Shown: piece after piece, positions 43,792-54,415 of the stretch | How positions within the stretch are numbered: position 1 is the stretch's first letter | How the letters are laid out: the number at the start of each line of letters is the position of its first letter | Notes under the pieces: model-generated | The model's database searches: none | Told to the model about the DNA's origin: nothing | The model's input: only the letters and a program-made list of their open reading frames with translations | Source of the DNA: Candidatus Methanophagales archaeon | GTDB lineage: Archaea; Halobacteriota; Syntropharchaeia; Alkanophagales; Methanospirareceae | Reading direction: 5' to 3' | NCBI GenBank assembly: GCA_024699715.1 | Contig: JANPRD010000010.1 | Location: 1-64,000 of the forward strand | Length of the DNA stretch: 64,000 nucleotides | Program-made: the position numbers and the translations under genes

Positions 43792-46700
43792 TTAAAGATT
43801 CACCCTCACGACATTTCCATTCAAAACCGCAGATTCAGGAACTTCAACATTGCGTTCAACATCCCACACGACCGTGTTGTTCTCAAAATGACCTCGCCGC
43901 AGATTGTATGTTGAGGCGCAAACTGTGTAATTTGTGCCGCCTTCTGCGGGGCTTATTGGGCTCGGGCATTCCGTTGAATAAGGAACAACGAAAGAGAAAG
44001 AGCCGTTTGAGAGCATTCGCTGTGCGTAAGTGAAGGTTCTTCCACGACTTGTCGTGACATTCGTTGAGATTTCAACGATTGAGCCTGCGGGTGCGCTGCC
44101 AACAACACGAGCACCCTTCACATATTCAAAAACTTTCACAAATTTCAGCTCATCTCCGCCGAAAGTCGCAACCGTTGAAGGCGATTCATGCACGAGTCTG
44201 TAATGCTTGAGCGGCTCAACAAACTCATTCTCGCTGAGTGCGAAGCCTCTGCCGTCAAAAAGGTGCAGTCTTATCTCCATAGACCTCCAAAATTTCGGCT
44301 TCCGCACAACTCTTGTCCCATTTTCAGTCCATACTTGCATGCAGTAGTTCGTCGTTGGCTCGCCTGCCCACACAGGATACACCCAACATGTGAAATCAAT
44401 CATTCTGAAGTCAGAAATGACATAGCGAGAGCCGAGTTCATCAAGAATTTTGTTTGCAACGCTCTCATTCTGCGCCAAGAGGAACTCGCAAGCCCCAGGT
44501 ATGAACGCAAGGATTCTTAAAGTGGCATTCTTCGGCGGTGTCTCGCCCATTAAGACCTCGTCGCCATCCGTGAATCTGCTATTTCCGTCTTTGTCTGCGA
44601 CAATCGCCTCACCTTTATCATATTTATAGTTATCATTGGCATCGTAATACATCTCATCTATGCTGAAACGCCTGAGTTTTGCGTTGATTGGGACTTCGCC
44701 GAACAAAGCTTCATCTTCATCCGTAAATTTACCGTTTCTGTCTTTGTCTGCGACGATTGCCTCTCCTTTTGAGTATCTGCCATCTCCGTTTGCATCGTAA
44801 TACTTCACAACAGGAGGACCACCTATTCCCGCTTGGAATGGGTTAGCGTTAGGGATGCGATGTCCGATGAATGTGATAATATGCCCGTAGTCCCACCAAC
44901 TCATCACACCATACGCACTTTCGGGATAATCGTAGCGCCCCGTCGTCTCATTCAGTTCGTATGTTGTGTAGTAATCAACTCCAGGGTCAGGCGTGTTATT
45001 TCGCATCCATGTCAGCGCATCATACCAGTCATCAGGGGCGCCGTGCCACCTTTCTGACGCTATTGCGAGAGAATAATGGACACAAGCGGGCTCTCCTGCG
45101 GGAACTCCGAGCGATTCTGACGGTGTGAGGGCGTTGAGCGGAAATGGAAAGAGAATGAAAGTAATGAGGAGCAAGGAAACGAGAGACCTGCGCAAATTCT
45201 TCTCTTCTTTTCGTCCTTTCTCCCTCGCTTGCTTCCAGAAGAGCAGAAGCAGTAAGAGGAGCAACCATGGGATTAAAGCGGAGATGCCGACATACTTTAT
45301 TCCTGCGAAAAGCGCTGCGAAAACGCCTGTGGTGAGAGCGATGAGTGGCAAGTCAAACGCCTCCTTCTCAGCCTCAACTCGCCCCTTCTTCTTCACGCCA
45401 CCTTTCTTCTTACGAGCTGCTCGCTGCTCCTTTCTTCGTGCCTCCGCATCCTCCGCAGCAGCACCGCTCTCTACGATTTCGTAAGTTTTCGTTGCGAAGA
45501 GTCCTGTCAGGATGGATGCGTTCACCGCAAGGTAGTAAGCGAAGCGGTTTTGACCCATGCCAGGGATTAGGGCGCCGACTGCTGCGAGTATGAAAAGACT
45601 CCAGAGGAGCATGAGCAGATGTTCGGGGCGACGACGCTCAAAAAACATCCATGCGAGGTATGCGAGTGCGAAGTATGAAATAATCAGCGTTATCGGTTCA
45701 GCTACGAACCAAGCCCAGCCACCCTCAAAAAGCGGATGCGCCTCCGCAATCGTCAGAGCGCCGCCCCTGGGCGTGAGTGCGCCGAAAGCACCTAAAACGC
45801 TTGAAACAACAGAAGGAGCGAGAACAGAGGCAAACACTGCGACGAATGCAAGCGTGAGTAGAGGCAAGAAAGGCGTCAATTTCTCGCTGAATCCGCCCGT
45901 TCTTCCGACAACGGCACCTCCTCCGCCCGTAACTTTGCCTCCTTTGTTTGCATCTTCACTCGCACCCAAAGCACGCTCCTCCCTGCGCCGCAGTGCGTAT
46001 TTGAAAGCGAGAGGCGCTGAAAAAATAATGAAGCCGAGAGCAAATGTCGCAATATGCTTTTCGTTGTAAAAAGTGGATAGATTGAAGAAAGGAGCAAGCA
46101 TTATCAGCGGAATAATGAACTCAAATGCAAGAACTTTGCACAAATAATCAACATCTTCTCCGCTAACTGCATCAATAATATACTGAATAATGCCGTAAAT
46201 GAATATTATGAAACGAACATGAGACCTGCGACCCACATTAAGAGGTAAACGCCGAGGGATATGCCTGCTGCGAGCGTGAAGAATAGTGGCTTTGCCTCTT
46301 CCCTCACGAAAATTGCGAAAAGCGGGACGAGGGCGAAGAAAATGAATGAGACGAGGAGACCCCAAGCCCAAGGCAGAGCGAGAATCGGGATGATTGCGCC
46401 AGCTGCGAAAACGAGAACCGCCCAATCCCTGCGAGGCTCAATAAAAAATGCTGACTGCTGCTCCTTCGCATGCTTCACTGCGAGAATGAGGAAAAGCATC
46501 GCAACCGTGCTGAACAAGGACTTCGGCGACATGGTGGTCGCAGTAGCCGAGAATTGAGCGTGAGAGGAACTGACCTGGTATAATTGCAATCAAAGCGGCG
46601 GAAATCAATCCTGTTGCACGGTTATGAATCGTTTTACCGATGAAATATGCGGGGAAAACGACGCAAGCTCCGAGAATTGCGGGATAATATGCTGCTATTG

Positions 46701-47103
46701 CATGCGTTAATGCAAGCGTTGGACGCCCAGCGCTTACAATCCAAGGTGCAAAAATCATAATTTGGTCATAAAGAGGTGCGAAGTGCAGGTGACTACCAAA
46801 CGGGAAGTATGTGAAAGCGTCGTAGAATATGCGGAAGGGGAAGTGGTCGCCGAAGAGTGCGTTCTCCACGAGACGCATGTGAAACACGGGGTCATCCGAA
46901 CCGAACCTCCAGACACCGCCACGAAAAACATGCTCGTATGGAAGGAAAGCCCTCAAAACGAGTGCAACGCCGAAAATTGACCACAATATGTTGAAAATTG
47001 TCAGACGGGACGCAAGCTCGGAAGAGGAACGCTCTGATTCATTACCACTACGCTTCCAGAAGCCCTCTCGTCCGAAGCATGAAAATTGCAGGAATGCCCG
47101 CAC
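43792..47103 (-). CDS. aglB: Oligosaccharyltransferase AglB (STT3 family), with EF-hand-like insert (frame broken twice)
   Basis: Transfers a lipid-linked glycan to asparagine in N-glycosylation. The N-terminal frame has SDDPVFHMRLVEN and YCDHHVAEVL; the next frame (MLFLILAVKHAKEQQ...LLMWVAGLMFV) and the third (FIIFIYGIIQYI to the end) complete a membrane domain of about 13 spans. Breaks are near 46510-46525 and 46205-46230. The soluble domain holds the catalytic WWDYGHIITFIGHRIPNANP. Between this and the ANKILDELGSRYVISD block lie two tandem EF-hand-like pairs, absent from usual AglB. Summed length is about 1,100 residues against a typical 800-970. Start (GTG 47103) is uncertain. Confidence 0.85.
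44530..44815 (-). repeat. Two tandem EF-hand-like calcium-binding repeats inside AglB
   Basis: The insert reads YYDANGDGRYSKGEAIVADKD then NGKFTDEDEAL, and again YYDANDNYKYDKGEAIVADKD with NSRFTDGDEVL. Each repeat has two 12-residue loops with Asp/Asn at positions 1, 3, 5 and Glu/Asp at 12 (DANGDGRYSKGE, DKDRNGKFTDED, DANDNYKYDKGE, DKDGNSRFTDGD). The DNA shows the duplication as well (GTCTTTGTCTGCGACAAT-type segments recur near 44580 and 44750). Confidence 0.8.
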
Positions 47104-47491
47104 AAATCACCGTAACGACAACTGCAGGATTGAAATCAATGTGAAAATGCGGTGCAAATGCCACAACAATCGGATATGCGAGGATTAAAAATTCAAGAGG
47201 AGCGAGCAGAATGGAGAGTTTCGGCTGAACGAGGCCTTTCCAGAGCAGAAAAGCGAGAGGAATGCAGTAGGCGCCGAGAATTCCAAAAAAGATGTTCAAC
47301 GGCTTCGCCCCCACCACAGAAAAAAGCGATGAGATGCCACAAAGGGCGAGTAGCGAAACTGCTGTAATATGCTTGAGTTCTTCAAAATCTTGCGCTTTTT
47401 CCTCCGCACTCTCCTTCCTCGCCGAGTTTCTTTTTGCGTTCCTTGCGTTTCTTGAGGTTCTTCCGCTCACTTTCTCTGAAGGCTTCAACAC
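47048..47491 (-). CDS. Hypothetical four-span membrane protein upstream of aglB
   Basis: A 147-residue protein: a charged N-terminus of about 35 residues (RTSRNARNAKRNSARKE), then four hydrophobic segments (AVSLLALCGISSLFSVVG, PLNIFFGILGAYCIPLAFLLW, the LAPLEFLILAYPIVVAF region and a last span). No known motif. It overlaps the putative start of AglB by 56 bases on the same strand, so the two are probably co-translated and may work together in glycosylation or membrane insertion. Divergent from prs. Confidence 0.6.
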   Translation of the reverse strand: MLKPSEKVSGRTSRNARNAKRNSARKESAEEKAQDFEELKHITAVSLLALCGISSLFSVVGAKPLNIFFGILGAYCIPLAFLLWKGLVQPKLSILLAPLEFLILAYPIVVAFAPHFHIDFNPAVVVTVICAGIPAIFMLRTRGLLEA

Positions 47492-47563
47492 ACTCGCCCT
47501 CCTTCCCGCTCTCGCCCCTCACTTTCCACTTGAAATAAATAAGATTTGCTTCAAAGGAATGGG

Positions 47564-48439
47564 ATGGCGTTGAAAATAGTTTCTGGGAGTGCGTCGCAGT
47601 TGCTTGCTTCTCGGATTGCAGAAGTCTTGGGCGGTGTCTTGGCGCTTTGCGAGTTCAAACGGTTTCCAGACGGCGAACTCTACACACGAATCCTTGAGAG
47701 TGAAAGCGAAGAGACGGCGGAGGTCGTGGTCGTTCAAAGCATTCTCTCTGACAGCGATTTCTTCTGCCTGCTTCAGCTCTTGGATGCGGTTGAGGATGTC
47801 TTCCCGAGCGCAGCGGTGGATGTCGTGATTCCATACATGGGCTACGCCCGTCAGGACAAGCGCTTCGAGCGAGGAGAGGCAATATCCGCAAGGGTCGTCG
47901 CTCGCTGCGTCAGCTCCTTCAGACCGAGGCGTGTGTTCGTCGTGAATGCGCATTCTCCAGATGCGCTTCGCTTTTTTGAGGTCCCCACTTACGAAATAAA
48001 CGCCGTTCCCTTGCTCGCCTCTGCGCTTTCCTCTGTTGAGAATGCGGTCGTCGTTGCACCCGACGAGGGCGCCACAGAGCTCGCAAAAGCACTCGCAAAC
48101 GCCACAGGCTTCACATGGGATGTGCTTCAAAAGCGAAGAATAAGCGGTTCAGAGGTTGAAATTAAGCATAAATCGCTTGATGTTGATGGCAAAAATGTGA
48201 TTATTGTTGACGATATTATATCAACAGGAGGAACAATCGCAACAGCAACAAAAATTCTGAAGTCGCAGAACGCAAAAGATGTCTTTGTCGCATGCATTCA
48301 CGGAATTTTCGCTCAAAATGCCGTCTTAAGAATGCTGAAAGCAGGCGTCAGAGACATTTTTGCGACTGACACTGTCCCTTCGGCGTTCAGCAGGGTGAGT
48401 GTTGCCCCCGCAATTGCGTCTGCTCTGAAGGAAAAGTGA
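47564..48439 (+). CDS. prs: Ribose-phosphate pyrophosphokinase
   Basis: Makes PRPP for nucleotide, histidine and (in archaea) tetrahydromethanopterin synthesis. FPDGELYTRI, IPYMGYARQDKRF (ATP loop), VVAPDEGATELAKALA and the PRPP motif VIIVDDIISTGGTIATA are all intact. It is 291 residues from ATG 47564; an ATG at 47546 would add six. Length and motifs are those of the archaeal short form. A TATA-like AAATAAATAAG is at about 47532-47542. Confidence 0.96.
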   Translation: MALKIVSGSASQLLASRIAEVLGGVLALCEFKRFPDGELYTRILESESEETAEVVVVQSILSDSDFFCLLQLLDAVEDVFPSAAVDVVIPYMGYARQDKRFERGEAISARVVARCVSSFRPRRVFVVNAHSPDALRFFEVPTYEINAVPLLASALSSVENAVVVAPDEGATELAKALANATGFTWDVLQKRRISGSEVEIKHKSLDVDGKNVIIVDDIISTGGTIATATKILKSQNAKDVFVACIHGIFAQNAVLRMLKAGVRDIFATDTVPSAFSRVSVAPAIASALKEK

Positions 48440-48491
48440 GTGAGCGAGCGGAGAGGAAAGAGAGAAACAAAGAAGAAAAGGTGGTGGAGGG

Positions 48492-49523
48492 CTACCACCG
48501 CACTGTTTTCGCTGCGAGTTCGTAGGCGTTTCTCGCAGTTTCAAGAGCGTCTTCGTCAAGAAGCAGGTAAGCGGCATGCGAGTTGAAGTAAGGAGCGCCT
48601 TTTCTTGAGAAAATTGTGAGTATTCTGCCGTTGTGAAGCACTTCGACGCCATCCTCGCAAGGCTCGTGACTCCTCACGAGTGTTTTCACGCCCAAAGCCC
48701 GCAGGACTCGCTCTGAAATGTCCGTGCCGAAGTTCTTTCCTGCGCCTCGCAGTGAGAAAGTGCAGCCTTCGCCTTCAAAAGGGTCGCTCCACAGGATTTC
48801 CTCAAGCTCGCTCGTGTGCGGGTGTCTGCGGTGAGCCTCAGAGATGTCGTTGAGCGAAGTCGCATCCTGCGGTATTCCGCCGTGAGTGAGCAAGTAGCCT
48901 TCGCCTGAAAGGCATTCAATAAACGCAGCATGCGGTAAAAACTCCCAGAGGGTCTTAACCTTCAAATATAATTCACGACCTTTCGCACCGAATTTCCTCC
49001 CGAACAGGTAGGGAAGCTCGTGAGGCGAAACTGGAAGGTCAGGCGGACCCTCGTGGTTACCTCGCAGTAAAATTACTCTGCTTTCACACTCACTCTCACT
49101 CCCCGACTTCGCAGCAGAAGAGCATTCCGCAGCTCTTTCAAATGATTCAGAGCCTTTTGAGCCATCTACAAAGATTTTAAACTTGAAAAGTGTGTAATAA
49201 ACCTCAACACTCTCATCTCCTCTGTCTCCATAGTCGCCAAGAAATATGATTTTGGAGGGATTTATCGCAAAAAAGTCTTCAATAATGCGAGAAAGACTCT
49301 CTAAATCGCCATGAATATCGCCAACTACCATTATTTTTGCCTCTCCTTCACTCTCGCTTTCGCCGCCTTTGCCTCTTCCGAATATTTCCCGAGCAGGAAT
49401 GAAGACTAAACCGCTGCCCTCTCTTCTTTTCTGCTCTTCGCTGAGAATCCGCTCCACTTCACCGAGCAAAGATGCGAAATCCTCCGCAGTCGCCGAAGAA
49501 GCCTCATTTTGCCACTCACGCAT
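48492..49523 (-). CDS. PPP-family metallophosphatase (protein Ser/Thr phosphatase-like)
   Basis: A 343-residue phosphatase. The PPP signature motifs are GDIHGDLESL, LGDYGDRGDESVE, LLRGNHEGPP, with later histidines in LLTHGGIP and VRSHEPCEDGVE. Archaeal homologues (PP1-arch) act on phosphoserine/threonine. A Ser/Glu-rich insert (SESEGEA) and another (KGSESFERAAECSSAAKSG) fall in loops. The ATG is followed by a weakly conserved 60-residue head. Divergent from the MFS gene across 31 bases. Confidence 0.9.
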   Translation of the reverse strand: MREWQNEASSATAEDFASLLGEVERILSEEQKRREGSGLVFIPAREIFGRGKGGESESEGEAKIMVVGDIHGDLESLSRIIEDFFAINPSKIIFLGDYGDRGDESVEVYYTLFKFKIFVDGSKGSESFERAAECSSAAKSGSESECESRVILLRGNHEGPPDLPVSPHELPYLFGRKFGAKGRELYLKVKTLWEFLPHAAFIECLSGEGYLLTHGGIPQDATSLNDISEAHRRHPHTSELEEILWSDPFEGEGCTFSLRGAGKNFGTDISERVLRALGVKTLVRSHEPCEDGVEVLHNGRILTIFSRKGAPYFNSHAAYLLLDEDALETARNAYELAAKTVRW

Positions 49524-49554
49524 GCTTTCTCTTCACAGCAAGATTTAAAAAAGG

Positions 49555-50784
49555 ATGCGTGTGCAGCGAGAGCGTTCAGGCGGAGGAAGCGTAGAGCGGG
49601 CAGAAGAAAGAACGAGAGAGAGGCAGTTGCTCACATTTTCAACGGCAGTTTTCATTTTCGGCGTCGCAGGCGCAGCGGTTGCGACCGTTCAGCCGAGATA
49701 CTTGGAGAGCTTCGTGCAGCGACCTGAGCTCGTAGGGTTAATTGCGACTATTGCTTACATCGTTGAGCTCTGCATTTGTGTTCCTGTTGGTGCAATTTCA
49801 GACAAAGCAGGCAGGAAGAAAGTGCTTTTCGCATCATTCTCGCTTTCAGCACTCGTATTCATCGCATTTTACATCAACAAAAGCACGCTTGCACTCCTAC
49901 CGCTTCAGACCGCACTCGTCGCCTTCACGACGCCACTCTGGGTCGCTGCCGAAGCATTCGTGAAGGACATTTCGCCTGTTGAACGGCGAGGGGAGTTCAG
50001 GTCGCTCTTCGGCACTTTCGCAAACGCAGGCTTCCTCGCAGGCGTCCTGCTCGCAGGCATCCTTGAAACGCTCTTCGGGCTTCGCTCTCCTTACCTCTTC
50101 GCAGCACTGCTCTCTTTCGCAGCACTCCCGCTACTCACCACGCTTGAAGAGCCTGTGAAAACGAAATCTGCAAAAACTACAAAAGCCGCATCTGCTGTTG
50201 TGCGTGTTAATGCATCGTTAGAGTTGTATTTACTGCTATTTTGCACGATTTCCCTCTATTTTTGGTATGCATCAAAGTGGATTTTCGGACCTTTGCTCTT
50301 GCAAGAGATGGGCTACGAGCCTTTTCACATATCAGAATGGCTGAGTATTTCAATAATTCCATTCTTACTGTTCCAAATACCTGTCGGAAAGTTCGCAGAC
50401 CGCAGAGGAAAAGGAGAATTAATTTGCGTCGGTCTTTTGATTTCTGCGGTTTCTGTGGCACCTCTCGGCTTCTCTCACGCTTTCGCTTGGCTACTCGCCT
50501 TCGTTCTCTTCGCATCCTTCGGAAACGCAATTGCAGAGCCTCTTTTGGAGGCGAGGGTCGCAGATATTGTGCCTGCTGAGAAATACGGCTCTTTCTCTGG
50601 AATTTTTGAAGTGGCGAAAATAGGAGGTTTCATCGCAGGCTCCGCAGTTTCAGCCGCTTTCATCCGCTTCTTCGGAATTTCAGCCGTTTTCTTGCCCTCA
50701 TTTGCCTTCCTTTTCACTTCTTTTCTGGCTTTCCTGCTTTTTCTTTGTTGCGTCGTTGGTCGTGCTTCATGCAGGCGAAATTGA
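49555..50784 (+). CDS. Major facilitator superfamily transporter
   Basis: A 409-residue carrier with 12 predicted spans. Between spans 2 and 3 is GAISDKAGRKKVLF, the MFS signature, and a second, GKFADRRGKGELI, falls in the second half. It resembles drug/metabolite exporters, but the substrate is unknown. The first 25 residues are charged; a TATA-like GATTTAAAAAAGG just before the ATG suggests that the true start may be slightly further in. It ends shortly before the tandem TGTCCGTTTTC repeats. Confidence 0.9.
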   Translation: MRVQRERSGGGSVERAEERTRERQLLTFSTAVFIFGVAGAAVATVQPRYLESFVQRPELVGLIATIAYIVELCICVPVGAISDKAGRKKVLFASFSLSALVFIAFYINKSTLALLPLQTALVAFTTPLWVAAEAFVKDISPVERRGEFRSLFGTFANAGFLAGVLLAGILETLFGLRSPYLFAALLSFAALPLLTTLEEPVKTKSAKTTKAASAVVRVNASLELYLLLFCTISLYFWYASKWIFGPLLLQEMGYEPFHISEWLSISIIPFLLFQIPVGKFADRRGKGELICVGLLISAVSVAPLGFSHAFAWLLAFVLFASFGNAIAEPLLEARVADIVPAEKYGSFSGIFEVAKIGGFIAGSAVSAAFIRFFGISAVFLPSFAFLFTSFLAFLLFLCCVVGRASCRRN

Positions 50785-50813
50785 TTGAGGCATGTTTGAG
50801 GTTTGTTTGACCT

Positions 50814-50870
50814 TTTTCTGTCCGTTTTCTGTCCGTTTTCTGTCCGTTTCAGTCCGTTTCTGCTTGTTTC
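50814..50870. repeat. Short tandem repeat (TGTCCGTTTTC unit) in the intergenic gap
   Basis: At least three copies of TGTCCGTTTTC plus a diverged half (CAGTCCGTTTC) stand between the convergent MFS and marker-15 genes. The run is pyrimidine-rich on the plus strand. It may act as a transcript end for one strand; no hairpin is seen. Confidence 0.7.
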
Positions 50871-50873
50871 AGT

Positions 50874-52133
50874 CTATTTTCTGAAAGATGAAGCGAGAAG
50901 AGCGCCGCCGATTGCACCTATGTATTGCGAGTGCGGTGGCACAATCACATCAAATCCGAGCACATCCCGCATCGCTTTCGGGACGCCAGCGACAAGCGAA
51001 GTGCCTCCGACCTCAATAGCGGGCTTTCTGACCTCAATCTCCTGCATTAGCTGCTCTTTCACCTGCTCAACGACGGAATAGCATGCTGCTGCTGCGACAT
51101 CCTCCTTCCGAGCGCCTGCTGAGAGCGCTGAAACGAGGTCTTGAATGCCGAAGACGACGCAATAGCTGTCCATTTTTATCTTTGTGGGGTCGCCTTCAAG
51201 CGCAAGTTTCCCGAGCTGAACGACATCCACGCCCATTCTCCTCGCAGTTAGCTCTAAAAATCTGCCAGAAGCGCCTGCACATATCCCGCCCATCGTGAAA
51301 TTATCTGGAATTCCGTCATTTGCGGTGATTATTTTGTTGTCCATTCCGCCAATATCAATAATCATCGCCTCTCCTTTCATTATTCCTGCGAGGAACATCG
51401 CTGCCTTTGAGTTCACTGTGAGCTCCTCTTGAATGAGTTCTGCGTTGAAATGCTTTCCGACGGCGAATCTGCCGTAGCCCGTGACGCCGAGAGCCTCAAT
51501 GTCCTCTCTTTTCATGTGTGCGAGCTCAAGCACCTTCGCAAACACCTTCTCAGCAGTCGGGACAACCTCACGAGTGTGCGTCCAGTAGGCTGCGATGACC
51601 TCGTTGTCCTGCATGATTGCCGCTTTTGTCGTTGTTGAGCCCGAGTCTATGCCTGCGGTGATGCCTTCCTGCTTCTCTCGCTCTAAAATCCAGCGTCGCT
51701 TCACAATCGTGACGAGAGCCTCCATTCTCGTGAGCAGTTCGCCCGCTTTTGTCCGCTCCGAGAAAGGATACATGACGACAGGCAAGTTCTTCGCTTGAAT
51801 GAGCCTCCTTATCTCTGTTCGGATGACTGCTCCTCTCGGACACTTGTGGCATGTCGCAATAAAAACTGCGTCTGCGTCGCAGAGACCTTCAACGATTGCG
51901 TAGCCTCTTGCGAGTGCAACGCTCAGTCCGATGCTATCCTCAAAGTCGTAGCCGAAATCCTTCTTCTTCGCCTCTACATAGTCAAGGTCAACCTCAGGAA
52001 TAACAATTTCCGCTCCGACAGCCTCCGCAGCTCGCTCAATCTCTCGCTGCACATTCCCGTAAATCGTCCCGCAGGAGACTTGCGCAATCCGAACCTTCTC
52101 CGCAGAACTCTCACGCTCCCGCTCCTCTGTCAT
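50874..52133 (-). CDS. Methanogenesis marker protein 15-like BcrAD/BadFG ATPase
   Basis: A 419-residue protein with an N-terminal domain ([25 protein letters not shown]) and a C-terminal ASKHA ATPase of the 2-hydroxyacyl-CoA dehydratase activator type. Seen: [50 protein letters not shown], and the end [11 protein letters not shown]. In methanogens and relatives this family co-occurs with methyl-CoM reductase and is called marker 15; its job, probably ATP-driven reductive activation, is not settled. It is the strongest lineage clue in the window. Confidence 0.9.
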   Translation of the reverse strand: MTEERERESSAEKVRIAQVSCGTIYGNVQREIERAAEAVGAEIVIPEVDLDYVEAKKKDFGYDFEDSIGLSVALARGYAIVEGLCDADAVFIATCHKCPRGAVIRTEIRRLIQAKNLPVVMYPFSERTKAGELLTRMEALVTIVKRRWILEREKQEGITAGIDSGSTTTKAAIMQDNEVIAAYWTHTREVVPTAEKVFAKVLELAHMKREDIEALGVTGYGRFAVGKHFNAELIQEELTVNSKAAMFLAGIMKGEAMIIDIGGMDNKIITANDGIPDNFTMGGICAGASGRFLELTARRMGVDVVQLGKLALEGDPTKIKMDSYCVVFGIQDLVSALSAGARKEDVAAAACYSVVEQVKEQLMQEIEVRKPAIEVGGTSLVAGVPKAMRDVLGFDVIVPPHSQYIGAIGGALLASSFRK

Positions 52134-52209
52134 TTGTTTATTTATTTTGCTTCTTCATTAATGTCTTTTATGTCTTTTCGCTCCTTCGCTCCGCAAGCTC
52201 GCATGCTCA

Positions 52210-53624
52210 TCATGCAACGAGCAAAACCGCAATGTCATTCACATTCGTGCCTGTCCTGCCGGTGAGCAGGGCGTCGTTTAGCATGCTGAAGAAAGTGTAA
52301 GAGTCGTTGTTTCTCAAAAACGCTTCGGCGTCGAGGGAGGCGTCCTTCGCCCTTTTCAAGCGTGAATCCGTCTGCGATTGCCCCTGCAGCTTCGCTCACG
52401 CCGTCTATGCCGTCTGTGCCGATTGACGCAACGACGATGCCCTCTTCAGAAGCGATGCGAATAGCTGCACTCAACACGAACTCTTGGTTGCGACCGCCTC
52501 TGCCAGTGCCTACAACACTGACGGTTGTCTCGCCACCCGCAATCACCGCTGCTGGCGTCTTAATCGGAATCCCGTAGCGACGAATGTCCCTCGCAACCGC
52601 AACAAAAACCTTCGCAACCTCCCGACTCTCGCCTTCAAGATGCGTCGTTAAGAGAAGCGTGTTGTAGCCTCTCGCTCCTCGCCTCCTCTTCTGCTGCTCT
52701 CGCAGCAACGAGATTATTCCCAATAATTATGTTTTGTGCGTTGCTTATGCGTTTTTCATGCTTGCGACGACGCTCCTCTTCCTCCGCCAAGCCTCTTTCA
52801 ATAAAATTCCTCACGCTCTCTGGAATTCTCGCCCAAAGTCCGTACTTTTCAAGCACTCCCTTCGCCTCGCTGAATGTTGAAGTGTCTTCAGCGGTCGGAC
52901 CTGAAGCAATCGCATCAACAGGGTCGCCAATCACATCCGAGAGAATGAGAGCAAGCGTTTTCGCAGGCATCGCAGCTTCGGCGAGCTTCCCGCCCTTCAC
53001 CGCCGAAATCTTCTTGCGCACCACATTCAATTCGCTCACTGTGCATCCAGACCTCAAAAGAAGCTCCGTTACCGCTTTTTTGTCTTCAAGCGTGAGACCT
53101 TCAGCGGGCTTTGCGAGCAGTGAAGAGCCGCCTCCTGAAATTAGAGCGATGAAAATGTCATTTTTCTCGCACTTCCGAGCGATTTCAAGCGCCTTCTCCG
53201 CTGCATGCACAGAGCTCTCGTCTGGAACAGGGTGCGATGCCTCCAAAACTTCAAAATTCTTCGGATGCGAGCCACAACGCTGACCTCTCGGAATGACCAC
53301 AATTCCCTCGTCAACGCTCAAAATTTCCTCAATCGCTCTCGCCATCCCAAGACTCGCCTTGCCAAAGGCAACAACCCTCACCTTACCACGCAGTTCAACA
53401 TCTGCGGTGGCGTTCTCGCCTGAAACCTTCAGCTTTCTGCCCTCAACTCTCACACGGTTGCACATAAGTTCGTAAGGGTCGGCGGATTTCACCGCACTTG
53501 CGAGTATTGCAAGAGCATCCGCTCTCAATTTCTTCAACTTCCCTCCGCATGCAACGATTTCATCGTAATTTGCGAAGAGTTTGCGAGCAGCCTCCTCATT
53601 CCTTACGCTCTCTCGCTTTTTCAT
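52210..53624 (-). CDS. Glycerate 2-kinase, MOFRL family (frame broken twice)
   Basis: Phosphorylates glycerate to 2-phosphoglycerate. GKASLGMA, SHPVPDESS, ALISGGGSSLLAKPAEGLT, LNVVRKKISAVKGG and SDVIGDPVDAIASGPT occur in the first frame. After IIIGNNLVAARAAEEEAR it breaks (near 52640-52715, purine-rich). The MOFRL part continues in a second frame (PAAVIAGGETTVSV, GRGGRNQEFVL, GTDGIDGVSEAAGAIADG). A second break near 52345-52360 leads to the natural end, DAEAFLRNND then TGRTGTNVNDIAVLLVA, to a stop at 52210. ATG 53624 (after CAGAGGG) is preferred to a TTG at 53651. Confidence 0.87.
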
Positions 53625-53823
53625 CCCTCTGACCACTTCCTCTTTCTTCAACAGTCCTCAACAGCATACTCGTCCTTTTCCTTCTTATGCTCACTTGCGA
53701 ATGCAGCTGCGAGAAGGCTCAAAATGTCGGTCAGTTATTGTGAAAGCAACTAACGACAATTCATCTCAAATCTTCCGCATCTGCTCACCTGCTTCCTACT
53801 TCCACCTGCTGTCGCATCTCTCG

Positions 53824-54363
53824 TCACCATGCCTCTCGCTTCAAGTGCAGTTTGAATCCCAAGAAGTTCGTGAGCAAATGCAGAGGAGGCGTCATAAGAA
53901 GCACTGAAATCGCCACGGGCATCGTGAAATTTTCAAAAAACCACTCACTCTCGCATAAAACGAGAAGAAGCCAAGCGCCTGCAACAAAATCCAACTGGTC
54001 AAGCAATGGAAAAGGGTGCCCTCGCCTCAAACCCAATCTTCGCTTCAAAAATGATGCCGAGATGTCTCCGAGAAGGGCTCCTGCACTCAAGCATAAAAGC
54101 ACAGCAGGCGTGAATTCAGGCATTTTCAGCAGAGGTGCGATGAATTCTTGAAGCATTCCCACAAGTAAGCCTGCAAAGACGCCTGAGAAGAAGCCTTCGT
54201 ATGTCTTTCCTTCGCCAAGAATCCTTTTATTTCCGAGATTTTTGCGCATGTCAATGGGAGTTTTACCGAAAATACCGCCAAATAATGCGGCTGCGCTGTT
54301 CGCTATGTATGCAGGAAGCATGAGCCAAAACGCATTCGCAACAATATGAACGACAGCACACAT
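53824..54363 (-). CDS. carS: CDP-archaeol synthase
   Basis: Activates digeranylgeranylglyceryl phosphate with CTP for polar lipid head-group attachment. A 179-residue membrane protein with about five spans. Signature sequences: LPAYIANSAAALFGG, LGEGKTYEGFFSG, LGDISASFLKRRLGLRRG and FPLLDQLDFVAGA. Length is normal for CarS (DUF46). It stands close to a CDP-alcohol transferase that would use its product, with only a kinase gene between them, on the other strand. Confidence 0.95.
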   Translation of the reverse strand: MCAVVHIVANAFWLMLPAYIANSAAALFGGIFGKTPIDMRKNLGNKRILGEGKTYEGFFSGVFAGLLVGMLQEFIAPLLKMPEFTPAVLLCLSAGALLGDISASFLKRRLGLRRGHPFPLLDQLDFVAGAWLLLVLCESEWFFENFTMPVAISVLLMTPPLHLLTNFLGFKLHLKREAW

Positions 54364-54415
54364 TTCACTCCTTCCTTCTCTTCTTTTATCTCTTCCACTC
54401 CTAAAAAATACTGTG

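Noticed and set aside
50814..50870. CRISPR-like or origin iteron function for the TGTCCGTTTTC repeats
   Set aside because: The repeats are short, contiguous and without spacers; there is no origin-binding protein gene (Cdc6/Orc) nearby.
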